From the NCBI RefSeq assembly GCF_900114915.1, contig NZ_FOUS01000009.1, forward strand, positions 248,001 through 312,000: a stretch of DNA of 64,000 nucleotides, written 5' to 3'. This DNA is from Bradyrhizobium sp. Rc3b (GTDB taxonomy: Bacteria > Pseudomonadota > Alphaproteobacteria > Rhizobiales > Xanthobacteraceae). The translations under genes were made by a program, and so were the position numbers. Shown here piece after piece: positions 17,643 to 25,464 of the stretch. Every line of letters starts with the position of its first letter. Positions within the stretch are counted from its first letter, which is position 1. Below the pieces are notes generated by a model. The model made no database searches and was not told the DNA's origin. It was given only the letters and a program-made list of their open reading frames with translations.

Positions 17643-18479
17643 TCAGCTCACCCTTGCGATCAGCTCCATGGCACCGGCGGGTGCGCGCACCTTGCCCTCG
17701 TGGATGACGTAGGCGAACACGTCGCGCGGCTCCTTTTTCGGCTTGGCCTTGTCCACTTTGGGCAGGTCGTCCGGTTCACCGCCCGAAGCCCAGGCTTGAA
17801 GGCGCTCGGCCCAGGCGTCGAGCTGCTTCGGCGGGTAGCAGGTCTTGATCTCGTCATTGCCTTTCTGCAACCGGGCATAGACGAAATCGCCGGCGACGTC
17901 GGCAATCGCTGGATATTTGCCGTGCTCGGCGAACACGACGGGCGTCTCGAACTCGCGGATCAGCGCCACGAAGTCCGGCGCGCAGAAACTGTCGTGTCGG
18001 ACCTCGACGACGTGGCGCAGCGCGCGTCCCTCCAGCTTGCGCGGCAACAGTTCGAGGAACTTGCCGAAATCGGCGCCGTCGAATTTCTTCGTCGGCGCGA
18101 ACTGCCACAACACCGGCCCGAGACGGTCACCGAGTTCCAGCACGCCGGAATCATAGAACCGCTTGATGGAATCGCCGGCTTCCGCCAGCACCCGGCGGTT
18201 GGTGGCGAATCGCGGTCCCTTTACTGAGAACACGAAACCGTCGGGCACCTCGCTCGCCCATTTGCGAAAGCTCTCCGGCTTCTGTGAGCCGTAATAAGTG
18301 CCGTTGATCTCGATCGAAGTCAGCTTCGAGGCGGCGTAGGACAGTTCCTTCGCCTGCGTCAGCTTCTCCGGATAGAACTCGCCGCGCCACGGCTCGAAGG
18401 TCCAGCCGCCGATGCCGATGAAGATGTTGCCTGACTTTTTGGACGCAGTTTTTGCTTTGGCCACGGAAGGATCTCGCAT
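17643..18479 (-). CDS. DUF72-domain protein (YecE-like TIM barrel)
   Basis: The 278-residue protein has the DUF72/YecE hallmarks: IFIGIGGWTFEPWRGEFYPE, SIEINGTYYGSQKPESFRKWA, LGPVLWQFAPTKKFD and YARLQKGND. The fold is a TIM barrel with a putative metal site. The role is unknown. It forms a two-gene unit with DUF488. Confidence 0.87.
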   Translation of the reverse strand: MRDPSVAKAKTASKKSGNIFIGIGGWTFEPWRGEFYPEKLTQAKELSYAASKLTSIEINGTYYGSQKPESFRKWASEVPDGFVFSVKGPRFATNRRVLAEAGDSIKRFYDSGVLELGDRLGPVLWQFAPTKKFDGADFGKFLELLPRKLEGRALRHVVEVRHDSFCAPDFVALIREFETPVVFAEHGKYPAIADVAGDFVYARLQKGNDEIKTCYPPKQLDAWAERLQAWASGGEPDDLPKVDKAKPKKEPRDVFAYVIHEGKVRAPAGAMELIARVS

Positions 18480-18582
18480 CGACGTGGAGGGGATGCCGTC
18501 ATCCTAGTCAAACCAGTTGTGATTGGCCAGTTGCTGCGTCCCGTCTAAGGTCGCGGCAGGATCTGCGAAAAAGGAGAAAAAG

Positions 18583-18963
18583 ATGCGGATGCTGATGGTG
18601 GGAGCGGCGCTCGTCATGATGACATCTGCTGCCATGATATCTCCGGTCATGGCGGATGACGACGATGCGAAGGGCGCGCAGAAGCTCGCCATGCAGGGCC
18701 GCGACGATTACTGGCATTGCCTGGCGCGGGAATATTCGCGCGATAGCAATCGGGGAATGACGGAACAGGATTTTGGCCGCTCGGTCGCGGGTGCCTGCCC
18801 GTCGGAGCGGCAATATTACCGGGTGGCGCTGCTCGACTATCTCACCACGCAATATCCGAACATCGATGCCGGCGCCCATCTCGCGACCGCGAACAGGGCG
18901 GTGGAGGCCGCGCAGAAGGACATCGTGACGGCCTTCGTCAAGCAGAGGCCGCCGGCGAAATGA
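18583..18963 (+). CDS. Secreted/periplasmic hypothetical protein
   Basis: The 126-residue product carries an export signal with a cleavage site after the alanine of SPVMA. The mature domain starts DDDDAKGAQKLAMQGRDDYW. It has two cysteines (HCLAREY and ACPSERQYY) that could form a disulfide, and a predicted all-helical composition. GGAGAAAAAG lies just before the ATG at 18583. I do not recognise the family. Confidence 0.6.
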   Translation: MRMLMVGAALVMMTSAAMISPVMADDDDAKGAQKLAMQGRDDYWHCLAREYSRDSNRGMTEQDFGRSVAGACPSERQYYRVALLDYLTTQYPNIDAGAHLATANRAVEAAQKDIVTAFVKQRPPAK

Positions 18964-18968
18964 GGGAG

Positions 18969-19036
18969 TGGCGAATGGCCAATAGCGAATAGGGGAAGAG
19001 GCGGCCTTCTCCATTCGCTCCTCGCCATTCGCCCCG
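18969..19036. repeat. GCGAATGG-type inverted repeat
   Basis: The segment contains GCGAATGGCCAATAGCGAAT on the left and CCATTCGCTCCTCGCCATTCGCC on the right, which can pair. The same motif family appears at 50566-50630, where it is fused to a gene start. It lies between two small genes. Confidence 0.6.
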
Positions 19037-19102
19037 GGGCCCTTCCGGCTCCGCGCGCATCCGTGATATCACGGGGCGTATCTGGAACAGGGGTGGGTTT
19101 CC

Positions 19103-19306
19103 ATGGCGTCTGAGTCGGTAGGGGGCATTTTGGGCGTGATCGTCGCCGCGATCGTGCTTGCAGTCGCCGTCGTGTTCGGGCCGATTGGCCAGTACGGCAA
19201 GCCGCCCAAACCGGCGAAAGTCGAGCCGGCCCCGGCTGCAGCACCCGCAGCTCCGGCCGCGCCGGCGCCGCGCGGGCCGATCATCCGGGAAGTGCCCAAC
19301 CAATAA
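19103..19306 (+). CDS. Small membrane-anchored Pro/Ala-rich protein
   Basis: The 67-residue product has one transmembrane helix (GVIVAAIVLAVAVVFGPIG, residues about 10-29) and a proline/alanine-rich tail with repeats of PAAAPAAPAAPAP ending in REVPNQ. No enzyme motif is visible. It is short and could be a chance frame, but the hydrophobic segment plus a clean start support a real gene. Function unknown. Confidence 0.45.
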   Translation: MASESVGGILGVIVAAIVLAVAVVFGPIGQYGKPPKPAKVEPAPAAAPAAPAAPAPRGPIIREVPNQ

Positions 19307-19578
19307 GGCACGAAAATCGTGGTTTTCGGCCCTTGCGAAGCCGTCTTGTCATTCCTATCTAGCCCTTAACGGCGCCGTTGAGCGAAAAACTCCGGCGTTG
19401 GAACGACCTTGGAATAGCTTGGGCTCGCGCCGGATGTACGCGCGGCCCGCCGTTCCGGGGTCGTTGGCATTTTGGGGCCCCTTTTGGGCCCTTCCCCGGA
19501 CACCCCCGGCTTCGCAGCATAAGAACCTGGCAGCGCAGAACTTGGCAGCGCAGGACGCGGCGGATATACGCTGCCGTC

Positions 19579-20712
19579 ATGAATGAAGTGATCAGACCGG
19601 GCTCCGAAAATCCGCTGCAGGCCCTAGAAGGGCCGGAACTGTCGGTCATCGTCCCGACCTTCAACGAGCGCGACAATGTCACGGTGCTGTACCGGCGGCT
19701 GGAGGCGGTGCTCGCCAACGTCGCCTGGGAAGTCGTGTTCGTCGACGACAATTCGCCTGATGGCACCTGGGACGTCGTGCGCGCGCTGGCGCAGCAGGAC
19801 AGCCGCGTGCGCTGTATCCGCCGCATCGGCCGCCGCGGCCTGTCGGGCGCCTGCATCGAGGGCATCCTTGCGTCCAGCGCGCCCTATGTGGCCGTGATCG
19901 ACGCCGACCTCCAGCACGACGAGACGCAACTGCCGAAGATGCTTTTGCTGCTCGCAAGCGACGAGGCCGACCTCGTGGTCGGCAGCCGCTACATCGAGGG
20001 CTACAAGAGCGAGGGCTTCAACAAGCAGCGCGCCGGCGCCAGCGCGCTGGCGACGGAGTTCGCCAGGAAGATGCTGCGGGTCGAGATTGCCGATCCCATG
20101 AGCGGCTTCTTCATGATCCGCCGCGATCGTTTCGAGCAGCTCGCGCCGAAGCTCTCCGTGCACGGCTTCAAGATCCTGCTCGACGTCGTCGCGACCGCGC
20201 ACGGCGGCTTGCGGGCGGTCGAGATTCCCTACACTTTCGGCGCCCGTCAGCACGGCGAGAGCAAGCTCGATTCCATGGTCGCGCTCGATTTCCTCGGCCT
20301 CGTGCTGGCCAAGCTGAGCAACGACATCGTCTCGCTGCGCTTCATCCTGTTCGCGATGGTCGGCGGCATCGGCCTCGTGGTGCATCTCACCACACTGTTC
20401 ATCGGGCTTCAGCTGTTCAAGGCGCCGTTCGCGGAGGCGCAGGCCGCCGGCGCCATCGTCGCCATGACCAGCAATTTCATCCTCAACAACTTCCTCACTT
20501 ATCGCGACCAGCGGCTGAGGGGTTTTGCGCTGCTGCGCGGCCTGATCGCCTTCTACATCGTGTGTAGCGTCGGCCTGCTCGCCAATGTCGGCGTTGCCTT
20601 CTCGGTCTACGACCAGGAGCCGATCTGGTGGCTGGCCGGCATGGCCGGTGCGCTGATGGGCGTGGTGTGGAACTACGCGATGTCAGGCCTGTTCGTCTGG
20701 CGCAAGAAATAA
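19579..20712 (+). CDS. GtrB-like glycosyltransferase fused to a GtrA-like membrane domain
   Basis: Residues 1 to about 235 form a family 2 glycosyltransferase of the dolichol-phosphate mannose synthase/GtrB type (LSVIVPTFNERDNV, FVDDNSPDGTWDVV, VIDADLQHDETQLPKM). Residues about 240-377 form a four-helix GtrA-like membrane domain (RFILFAMVGGIGLVVHLTTL, ending GLFVWRKK). It would load a sugar onto undecaprenyl phosphate and support flipping. The ArnT-like transferase starts 6 bases downstream, a donor/acceptor pair for envelope glycan modification. I chose the ATG at 19579; upstream in-frame sequence is low-complexity and unlike the family. Confidence 0.88.
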   Translation: MNEVIRPGSENPLQALEGPELSVIVPTFNERDNVTVLYRRLEAVLANVAWEVVFVDDNSPDGTWDVVRALAQQDSRVRCIRRIGRRGLSGACIEGILASSAPYVAVIDADLQHDETQLPKMLLLLASDEADLVVGSRYIEGYKSEGFNKQRAGASALATEFARKMLRVEIADPMSGFFMIRRDRFEQLAPKLSVHGFKILLDVVATAHGGLRAVEIPYTFGARQHGESKLDSMVALDFLGLVLAKLSNDIVSLRFILFAMVGGIGLVVHLTTLFIGLQLFKAPFAEAQAAGAIVAMTSNFILNNFLTYRDQRLRGFALLRGLIAFYIVCSVGLLANVGVAFSVYDQEPIWWLAGMAGALMGVVWNYAMSGLFVWRKK

Positions 20713-20718
20713 CCCACG

Positions 20719-22221
20719 ATGGGCGGGGCTGACGCGCGGATCGTCCGCAATACCGTGCTGCTGATTCTGGCGCTGGTGGCCCTGCGGCTCGTCGCGGCAT
20801 CATTCACGCCGATCACCTTCGACGAAGCCTACTACTGGATGTGGTCGATCAACCTCGCCGGGGGCTATTACGACCATCCGCCGATGGTCGCCTATGTCAT
20901 CCGCGCCGGTACCATGATCGCCGGCGATACCGAGCTCGGCGTCCGCCTCGTCTCGATCCTGCTCGCACTGCCGATGAGCTATGCGGTCTACCGCTCCGCT
21001 GCGATCCTCTTTGGCGGCGAGCGCGTCGCGGCGACCAGCGCTGTCCTGCTCAACGTAACCATGATGGCCTCCGTCGGCACGCTGATCGTGACGCCGGATG
21101 CGCCGCTCCTGGTCGCATCCAGCTTCGTGCTGTTCTTCCTCGCAAAAGTGCTGGAGACCGGCCGCGGCGTCTGGTGGCTCGCGGTCGGCGCGGCCGTCGG
21201 TGCCGCGCTGCTGTCGAAATACACGGCGATGTTCTTTGGCGCCGGGATCCTGATCTGGCTCGCTTGCGTGCCGAAGCTCAGGCGCTGGTTTCTCTCGCCC
21301 TGGCCCTATCTCGGTGGTCTCGTTGCGCTGGCGCTGTTCTCGCCGGTGATCCTCTGGAATGCGGACCATCAATGGGTCTCGTTCGCAAAGCAGCTCGGGC
21401 GCGCGAAGATCGAGGACTTCCGACCCGTCTTCATCGCCGAGCTGATCCCGACCCAGATCGCGTTCGCAACCCCGCTGGTCTTCATCCTCGGCGCGATGGG
21501 TCTACACGCGCTGACCTGGCGCCGGGCCGGCGCGCTGGCCTCGCGCGTGCTGATCGAGGCGATGTTCTGGACCATCGTCGCCTATTTCGTCTGGCATTCG
21601 CTGCACGCCCGCGTCGAGGCCAACTGGTTCGCGCCGGTCTATCCGCCCTTCGTCGTCGCCGCGGCCGCTGCCGCCAACCTCGTGCAATGGAAGCCGCGCC
21701 AGCGCCGCCTGGTGGATTTCTGCCTGCGCTGGGCCGCGCCTGTCGGCATCGTGATGTTTGCCGCGCTCATCGTGCAAGCCAACACCGGCTGGCTCTCCGG
21801 ATATCGCCGTGATGCCACCGTGCGCAGCGTCGGCGTCGGCTGGCGCGAGCTCGCTGCCGAAATCGAAGCCGTGCGCGCGCGCCATGGCGCGACCTGCGTG
21901 CTCGCGCAGGATTACGGCACCACGGGCTGGCTCGCCTTCTACTTGCCCCGCGGCACCTGCGTGGTGCAGCAGAACCAGCGCATCCGCTGGGTCAACATGG
22001 GCGAGCCAGATCCGAAGTTGCTGGCGGGCAAGCTGCTCTATGTCGACGAGCTGCGCCCGGACGGTCATCCCGTCCTCAACGACCTCTTTGCGAAGGTGAC
22101 TCAGGTCGCGCAATTGCAGCGCAAGCGCGGCCCGCTCGTGGTCGAGACCTACAGCGTCGATCTGCTGGAGGGCGCCAAGGGCGATGTGCTGGACCGCTCA
22201 CCGCCGCCGGAAGCAAGGTAG
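20719..22221 (+). CDS. ArnT-like (family 39/GT83) membrane glycosyltransferase
   Basis: The 500-residue protein has about 10-12 membrane helices and the N-terminal acidic motif FDEAYYWMWSINLAGGYYDHPP, typical of PMT/ArnT-type transferases that use polyprenyl-phosphate sugars. The C-terminal about 130 residues are periplasmic. Together with the GtrB-GtrA fusion just upstream it likely transfers a sugar from undecaprenyl phosphate to lipid A, a hopanoid or a surface glycan. The acceptor is unknown. Confidence 0.87.
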   Translation: MGGADARIVRNTVLLILALVALRLVAASFTPITFDEAYYWMWSINLAGGYYDHPPMVAYVIRAGTMIAGDTELGVRLVSILLALPMSYAVYRSAAILFGGERVAATSAVLLNVTMMASVGTLIVTPDAPLLVASSFVLFFLAKVLETGRGVWWLAVGAAVGAALLSKYTAMFFGAGILIWLACVPKLRRWFLSPWPYLGGLVALALFSPVILWNADHQWVSFAKQLGRAKIEDFRPVFIAELIPTQIAFATPLVFILGAMGLHALTWRRAGALASRVLIEAMFWTIVAYFVWHSLHARVEANWFAPVYPPFVVAAAAAANLVQWKPRQRRLVDFCLRWAAPVGIVMFAALIVQANTGWLSGYRRDATVRSVGVGWRELAAEIEAVRARHGATCVLAQDYGTTGWLAFYLPRGTCVVQQNQRIRWVNMGEPDPKLLAGKLLYVDELRPDGHPVLNDLFAKVTQVAQLQRKRGPLVVETYSVDLLEGAKGDVLDRSPPPEAR

Positions 22222-22227
22222 CTGTCT

Positions 22228-22369
22228 GTCATCCCCGCGAACGCGGGGATCCATACCGCGTGATCTATCGATGAGCGCAGGTGCTTGTACCGCGCGAAGA
22301 CCTGCTCACTACTAGTCTTCGCCAAACTTCTCCCTGGGGTAATGGGTTCCGGCGTTCGCCGGGACGACA
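22228..22369. repeat. Long inverted repeat, partner of 60449-60596
   Basis: It begins GTCATCCCCGCGAACGCGGGG and ends with GGCGTTCGCCGGGACGAC. The interior contains a 22-base block at 22251-22272 that is identical to the reverse complement of 60531-60552. It separates the glycosyltransferase pair from the converging cyclase gene. Confidence 0.75.
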
Positions 22370-22395
22370 GCAGAGTGTTCGGCGGGGCCGACGCC

Positions 22396-24282
22396 TCAGT
22401 CGATCGCCTCGGCCTTGGCCGCGGCCTGCTTGGGCCCGTCCCGGTCGCGCCAGAACCACACGGTCACGACCCCGGAGCGGCCACGGACCTGGGCGAGCAG
22501 GGGGCCCGACAGGACGCCGTCGGGAGCGCCGTGGAAGTCGGCCGTATCCAGCAGCGTATTGCTGAGGGCGAGTCGTGCATCGTTCCGGACGGCGACTTCC
22601 ATCAGCCGGCTCGCGACGTTGACTGTGTCGCCTGTCGCCGTGATGTGCTGGTGAGTTTCGCCGAGGCGGGAGGCGACGATCTCGCCGAAATGCGCGCCGA
22701 TCTTGAAGCCGAGCTGACCGCCGATCGCTGACGGCAGCGAGGCGATCCAGTGTTCGACACCGCGATGCAGGTCGATCGCGCATTTGAGCGCGCGCGCGGC
22801 GTCATCGGGCATCGCGGCCGGCAGACCGAACAGGATCATGGCGCCGTCGCCGAGAAAGCCTGTGATCATGCCGCCGCAATCGACCGCGGCCTTGTCGATC
22901 CGCGCGTGAAACGCCTGCAGGATCTCCTGAAGCGCGTCCGGATCGATCCGTTCGCTCAAGGACGTGAAACCGGAGAGATCGATGAAGACGATTGCGGCGT
23001 CTTGCCGGACCGGCTTGGACAGGAAATTCGGATCGCGCGCCAGCCATTCCTGCACCGCCGGTGCCTGGAATTGTGCGAGAGACCTGCTCTTGGCGGCGAG
23101 ATATTGCGTGCGGCGGCCTCCGGCCCACAGCTGCACACCAGCAAAGATCGCAACCGGCGGCACTGCGGCGGCGAGCGTGGTTGCCGCATTCAGCCAGACG
23201 CCATGCGTGAACGCGAACGTGTTGAGGCCGGCCCAGGCGATCATCACCGCGGCCGCCGCCATGATGCCGAGCGCGCTGCGCCGCCAGGCCAGCAGGCCGA
23301 CCAGCAGCATCGGCAGCAGGATCGCAGCGAGCGCGTCGGCGATATGGACTCTGTGGTCGCGCACGATTCCGTCGCCGGCAACGAGATGGGTGATCGCGGT
23401 CGAGACCACCTCGACGCCGGGCATCAGGGAATCGAACGGTGTCGGGTAGAAGTCGCCGCCGCCGGCGACCGAGGCGCCGATCACGACGATCCGGTTCTCG
23501 ATCGCGGCGCGATTGAGCGTGCCGTCGAAAATGCTCTGCGCGCTCACGGTGCGGATGGTGCGGCGGGGACCGTAATAGGTGATCGGCAGCGCGAAGTCGG
23601 TATCGGTCGGCACCGCGCGGTCGCCGAGCATAAGATGATCAGGTGCGATCGTCAGCGGCTTGTCGAGCGCGCGCGTCGCGACGCGCAACGGGAACGACAG
23701 CTCGACCTTGTCGCGGGTCCGAAACAGCATCGGCACCGAGAGCGGCGAGCCCGATTGGCCCGTCGCGACATTGACGATGCCGACCTCGGCGTGGTCGGCG
23801 AACGCAGGCAGCGGCAGCAGGAAACGTTCGGCTTGCGGCAGCACGGCGAGGGGACCTGCGCTGCCGGGCGCCACGTTTTCGCTGGCGGAAGGGAAGATCG
23901 CAGCGGCGGCGAGCACCATGGGCCCGCTGGCGAGCGTGTTTGCCAGCGTGGCGTCGCCGATCGCAGCGCTGCGGTCGACCAGCAGGAGATCGATCGCGAT
24001 GACCTTCGGCTTGAACTGCACGATGGTGTCGACGACGCGGGCGAGATCGGCGCGCGGCAGCGGATAGCTGCCGCCGCGCTTCACCACGGTGTCGTCGATC
24101 GCGACGATGGTGACGAGATCGGGCGGACGCTGCACCCCGCGGACCTGGGTTCGCCAATCGGTCAGCGTTGCTTCGAGGCGGTCGAGAAAGCGCAGATGGC
24201 CGCCAGCGTGCGCGGCAAAGATGCCCGCGCCCCACAGCGCGGTGAGGGCGAGTGCCACCAGGATTTGAACGCGTCTCGTCAT
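22396..24282 (-). CDS. CHASE2-domain adenylate/guanylate cyclase
   Basis: The 628-residue protein has an N-terminal membrane helix, a large periplasmic CHASE2 sensor (about residues 30-330; PPDLVTIVAIDDTVVKRGG and IENRIVVIGASVAGGGDFYPTP), three membrane helices (about 335-405), and a class III cyclase domain (about 440-600; AIVFIDLSGFTSLSER, GDGAMILFGLP, GDTVNVASRLME). It would convert an envelope signal into cyclic nucleotide. The FecR-type gene upstream on the same strand is a recurrent partner of CHASE2 cyclases. I start at the ATG at 24282; a TTG five codons earlier is possible. Confidence 0.9.
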   Translation of the reverse strand: MTRRVQILVALALTALWGAGIFAAHAGGHLRFLDRLEATLTDWRTQVRGVQRPPDLVTIVAIDDTVVKRGGSYPLPRADLARVVDTIVQFKPKVIAIDLLLVDRSAAIGDATLANTLASGPMVLAAAAIFPSASENVAPGSAGPLAVLPQAERFLLPLPAFADHAEVGIVNVATGQSGSPLSVPMLFRTRDKVELSFPLRVATRALDKPLTIAPDHLMLGDRAVPTDTDFALPITYYGPRRTIRTVSAQSIFDGTLNRAAIENRIVVIGASVAGGGDFYPTPFDSLMPGVEVVSTAITHLVAGDGIVRDHRVHIADALAAILLPMLLVGLLAWRRSALGIMAAAAVMIAWAGLNTFAFTHGVWLNAATTLAAAVPPVAIFAGVQLWAGGRRTQYLAAKSRSLAQFQAPAVQEWLARDPNFLSKPVRQDAAIVFIDLSGFTSLSERIDPDALQEILQAFHARIDKAAVDCGGMITGFLGDGAMILFGLPAAMPDDAARALKCAIDLHRGVEHWIASLPSAIGGQLGFKIGAHFGEIVASRLGETHQHITATGDTVNVASRLMEVAVRNDARLALSNTLLDTADFHGAPDGVLSGPLLAQVRGRSGVVTVWFWRDRDGPKQAAAKAEAID

Positions 24283-24328
24283 TACGTCGTACTGCAATCG
24301 TCTTTTTCTTCGGGGCCTGTGGGCCGAG

Positions 24329-24373
24329 GTCTATTGACCAGGTCTTATTGACCAAGTCTCATTGACCAAGTCT
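24329..24373. repeat. Short tandem repeat (three units of 13-14 bases)
   Basis: Units GTCT(T/C)ATTGACCAA occur at 24329-24341, 24342-24355 and 24356-24369, plus a partial fourth. The repeat covers the last codons and stop of the FecR-like gene and the gap to the CHASE2 cyclase gene. Copy number change here could alter the C terminus of the FecR-like protein or the distance between the two genes. Confidence 0.75.
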
Positions 24374-24877
24374 TGCCATGAGAGCGTCGATGCGCGGCTG
24401 GCCCCACTGCTTTACCGTCAAAGGTCCGGTCGCTTCCACGTCGACGCCTTGGCCGGGGCCAAGCACGACGCCGCGCCTATGAGCCCTGCGGCTGACGCCG
24501 ACACGGCCGTCGGCGACGAAGACGGAGGTCTTGGCCTCAGCGACATCGACGGCCCATCTGGTGCCGCGCACCGCGGCAATCGCCTGAGGCGTCAGCACCT
24601 TGAAGGGATTGCCGCCCGGCTTCGTGGGCACTTCGACCAGCAGGGCTTTGCTGCTCAACTCAACGGAGTCAATATGTCCGTCGCGGTTGGCGTCCTTTAG
24701 TTCAAATCTGGCGCCACTTTCCGCAACGATGGTGATGCCGTTGTCGCAGCGCCAGGTCTGCGTACCCGCGGCCGAGGCCGACGATGTGCAAGCTATGTTG
24801 GCAGGCTGCGCGGCCGCGTATCCCATCAACAACGACGACGCCAGAGCAAGATATCCGGCGCGCGCGAACCTTCTCAT
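24359..24877 (-). CDS. FecR-domain secreted protein
   Basis: The 172-residue protein has an export signal (LALASSLLMGYAAAQP). A FecR domain follows with LLVEVPTKPGGNPFKVLTPQAIAAVRGTRWAVDV and TSVFVADGRVGVSRR. Alone it is too short to be a full sigma-factor regulator; it is the periplasmic FecR type that accompanies CHASE2 cyclases. I start at 24877 because GGAGG lies 5 bases upstream. The C terminus falls in a tandem repeat. An 18-base palindrome lies 43 bases upstream of this start. Confidence 0.82.
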   Translation of the reverse strand: MRRFARAGYLALASSLLMGYAAAQPANIACTSSASAAGTQTWRCDNGITIVAESGARFELKDANRDGHIDSVELSSKALLVEVPTKPGGNPFKVLTPQAIAAVRGTRWAVDVAEAKTSVFVADGRVGVSRRAHRRGVVLGPGQGVDVEATGPLTVKQWGQPRIDALMARLGQ

Positions 24878-24919
24878 GCCAGCCTCCGTTTGCATGCCCG
24901 GCACAATTCAAGGCGATGT

Positions 24920-24937
24920 TGATACGGTACCGTATCA
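24920..24937. promoter_or_regulatory. Perfect 18-bp palindrome TGATACGGTACCGTATCA upstream of fecR-CHASE2 operon
   Basis: All 18 bases are self-complementary. On the minus strand it overlaps a possible -10 (TACGGT) 17 bases after a TTTTCA -35-like hexamer. Its size and symmetry resemble TetR-family operators. No regulator is encoded next to it, so the binding protein would act in trans. Confidence 0.6.
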
Positions 24938-24950
24938 CACGCAGAGGCTG

Positions 24951-24979
24951 CTGAAAAGTGCCGCTCTACCAGCTATTTT
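24951..24979 (+). promoter_or_regulatory. Candidate sigma-70-type promoter for an intergenic RNA
   Basis: CTGAAA at 24951-24956 and TATTTT at 24974-24979 are separated by exactly 17 bases. Transcription would start near 24986 and run rightward into the structured region. The hexamers are imperfect matches, so this is a moderate prediction. Confidence 0.4.
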
Positions 24980-24985
24980 CTTGGC

Positions 24986-25293
24986 TCGGCCTTTTCCAGA
25001 GCGGTGCGATCAACTTTCGGTCAGGGCGCGGTCGCCGTGTGAGCGGTCCGAGCTCGCTGTGTGAGGTGCGTGATCTTGGCCGCCGTTCTCGTGTCACCCA
25101 CGTGCCGGCGGGAAGGCCAGTGGGACCAGCCCCGCGCAACGTTCCCCGCTATCTTCCGGGTATCGAAAGCCACGAAAACGACTTGGTTGGGTGGCCCTAG
25201 AGAGGCGGCCGGAGAGGTCCGCTGAATGCGCCGAACCGGCCGAGAATTATGGTTAACAGACGCGCCTAAGTCCGTAGTTGTGCGGGCTTTTTT
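24986..25293 (+). ncRNA. Candidate structured non-coding RNA with intrinsic terminator
   Basis: This 587-base gene gap contains no convincing coding frame but has ordered RNA structure. GGCCGCC (25078-25084) pairs with GGCGGCC (25204-25210). Inside it CACCCA (25095-25100) pairs with TGGGTG (25188-25193), CGTG (25101-25104) with CACG (25171-25174), GGAAG (25111-25115) with CTTCC (25153-25157), and AGTGGGA (25119-25125) with TCCCCGCT (25143-25150, one bulge). A rod with internal loops results, broadly like 6S RNA in shape. However, the usual 6S neighbours are absent and I did not match any named family. Confidence 0.45.
25268..25293 (+). terminator. Intrinsic terminator without an upstream protein gene
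   Basis: AAGTCCG (25268-25274) pairs with CGGGCTT (25283-25289) across an 8-base loop, one G-T pair included, and a run of six T follows. The nearest upstream genes are on the other strand, so it most likely ends the candidate RNA. Confidence 0.6.
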
Positions 25294-25464
25294 CTCAGAA
25301 TGAGACAGCCTTAACGAGCCGCCGCACATCTGCCCGAACTTAATCCGCATTTAACTAAAAGTCGCCTTAATGACGCTCCGACCCTCTGCGAGATGCTGGT
25401 CCCGGATCGTGACCAGCGGCACTTTGAAGGGGGACTGAGTGACACCGTCCTGGACGCAAGGCGA

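Noticed and set aside
22750..24351. A 533-codon open frame on the plus strand opposite the CHASE2 cyclase
   Set aside because: The minus-strand gene has clear CHASE2 and cyclase motifs; the plus frame has none and shows the composition of a shadow frame.
24958..25200. An 80-codon open frame in the gap upstream of the DUF2778 gene
   Set aside because: No ribosome binding site, no family resemblance, and it coincides with the nested complementary segments of the candidate RNA.
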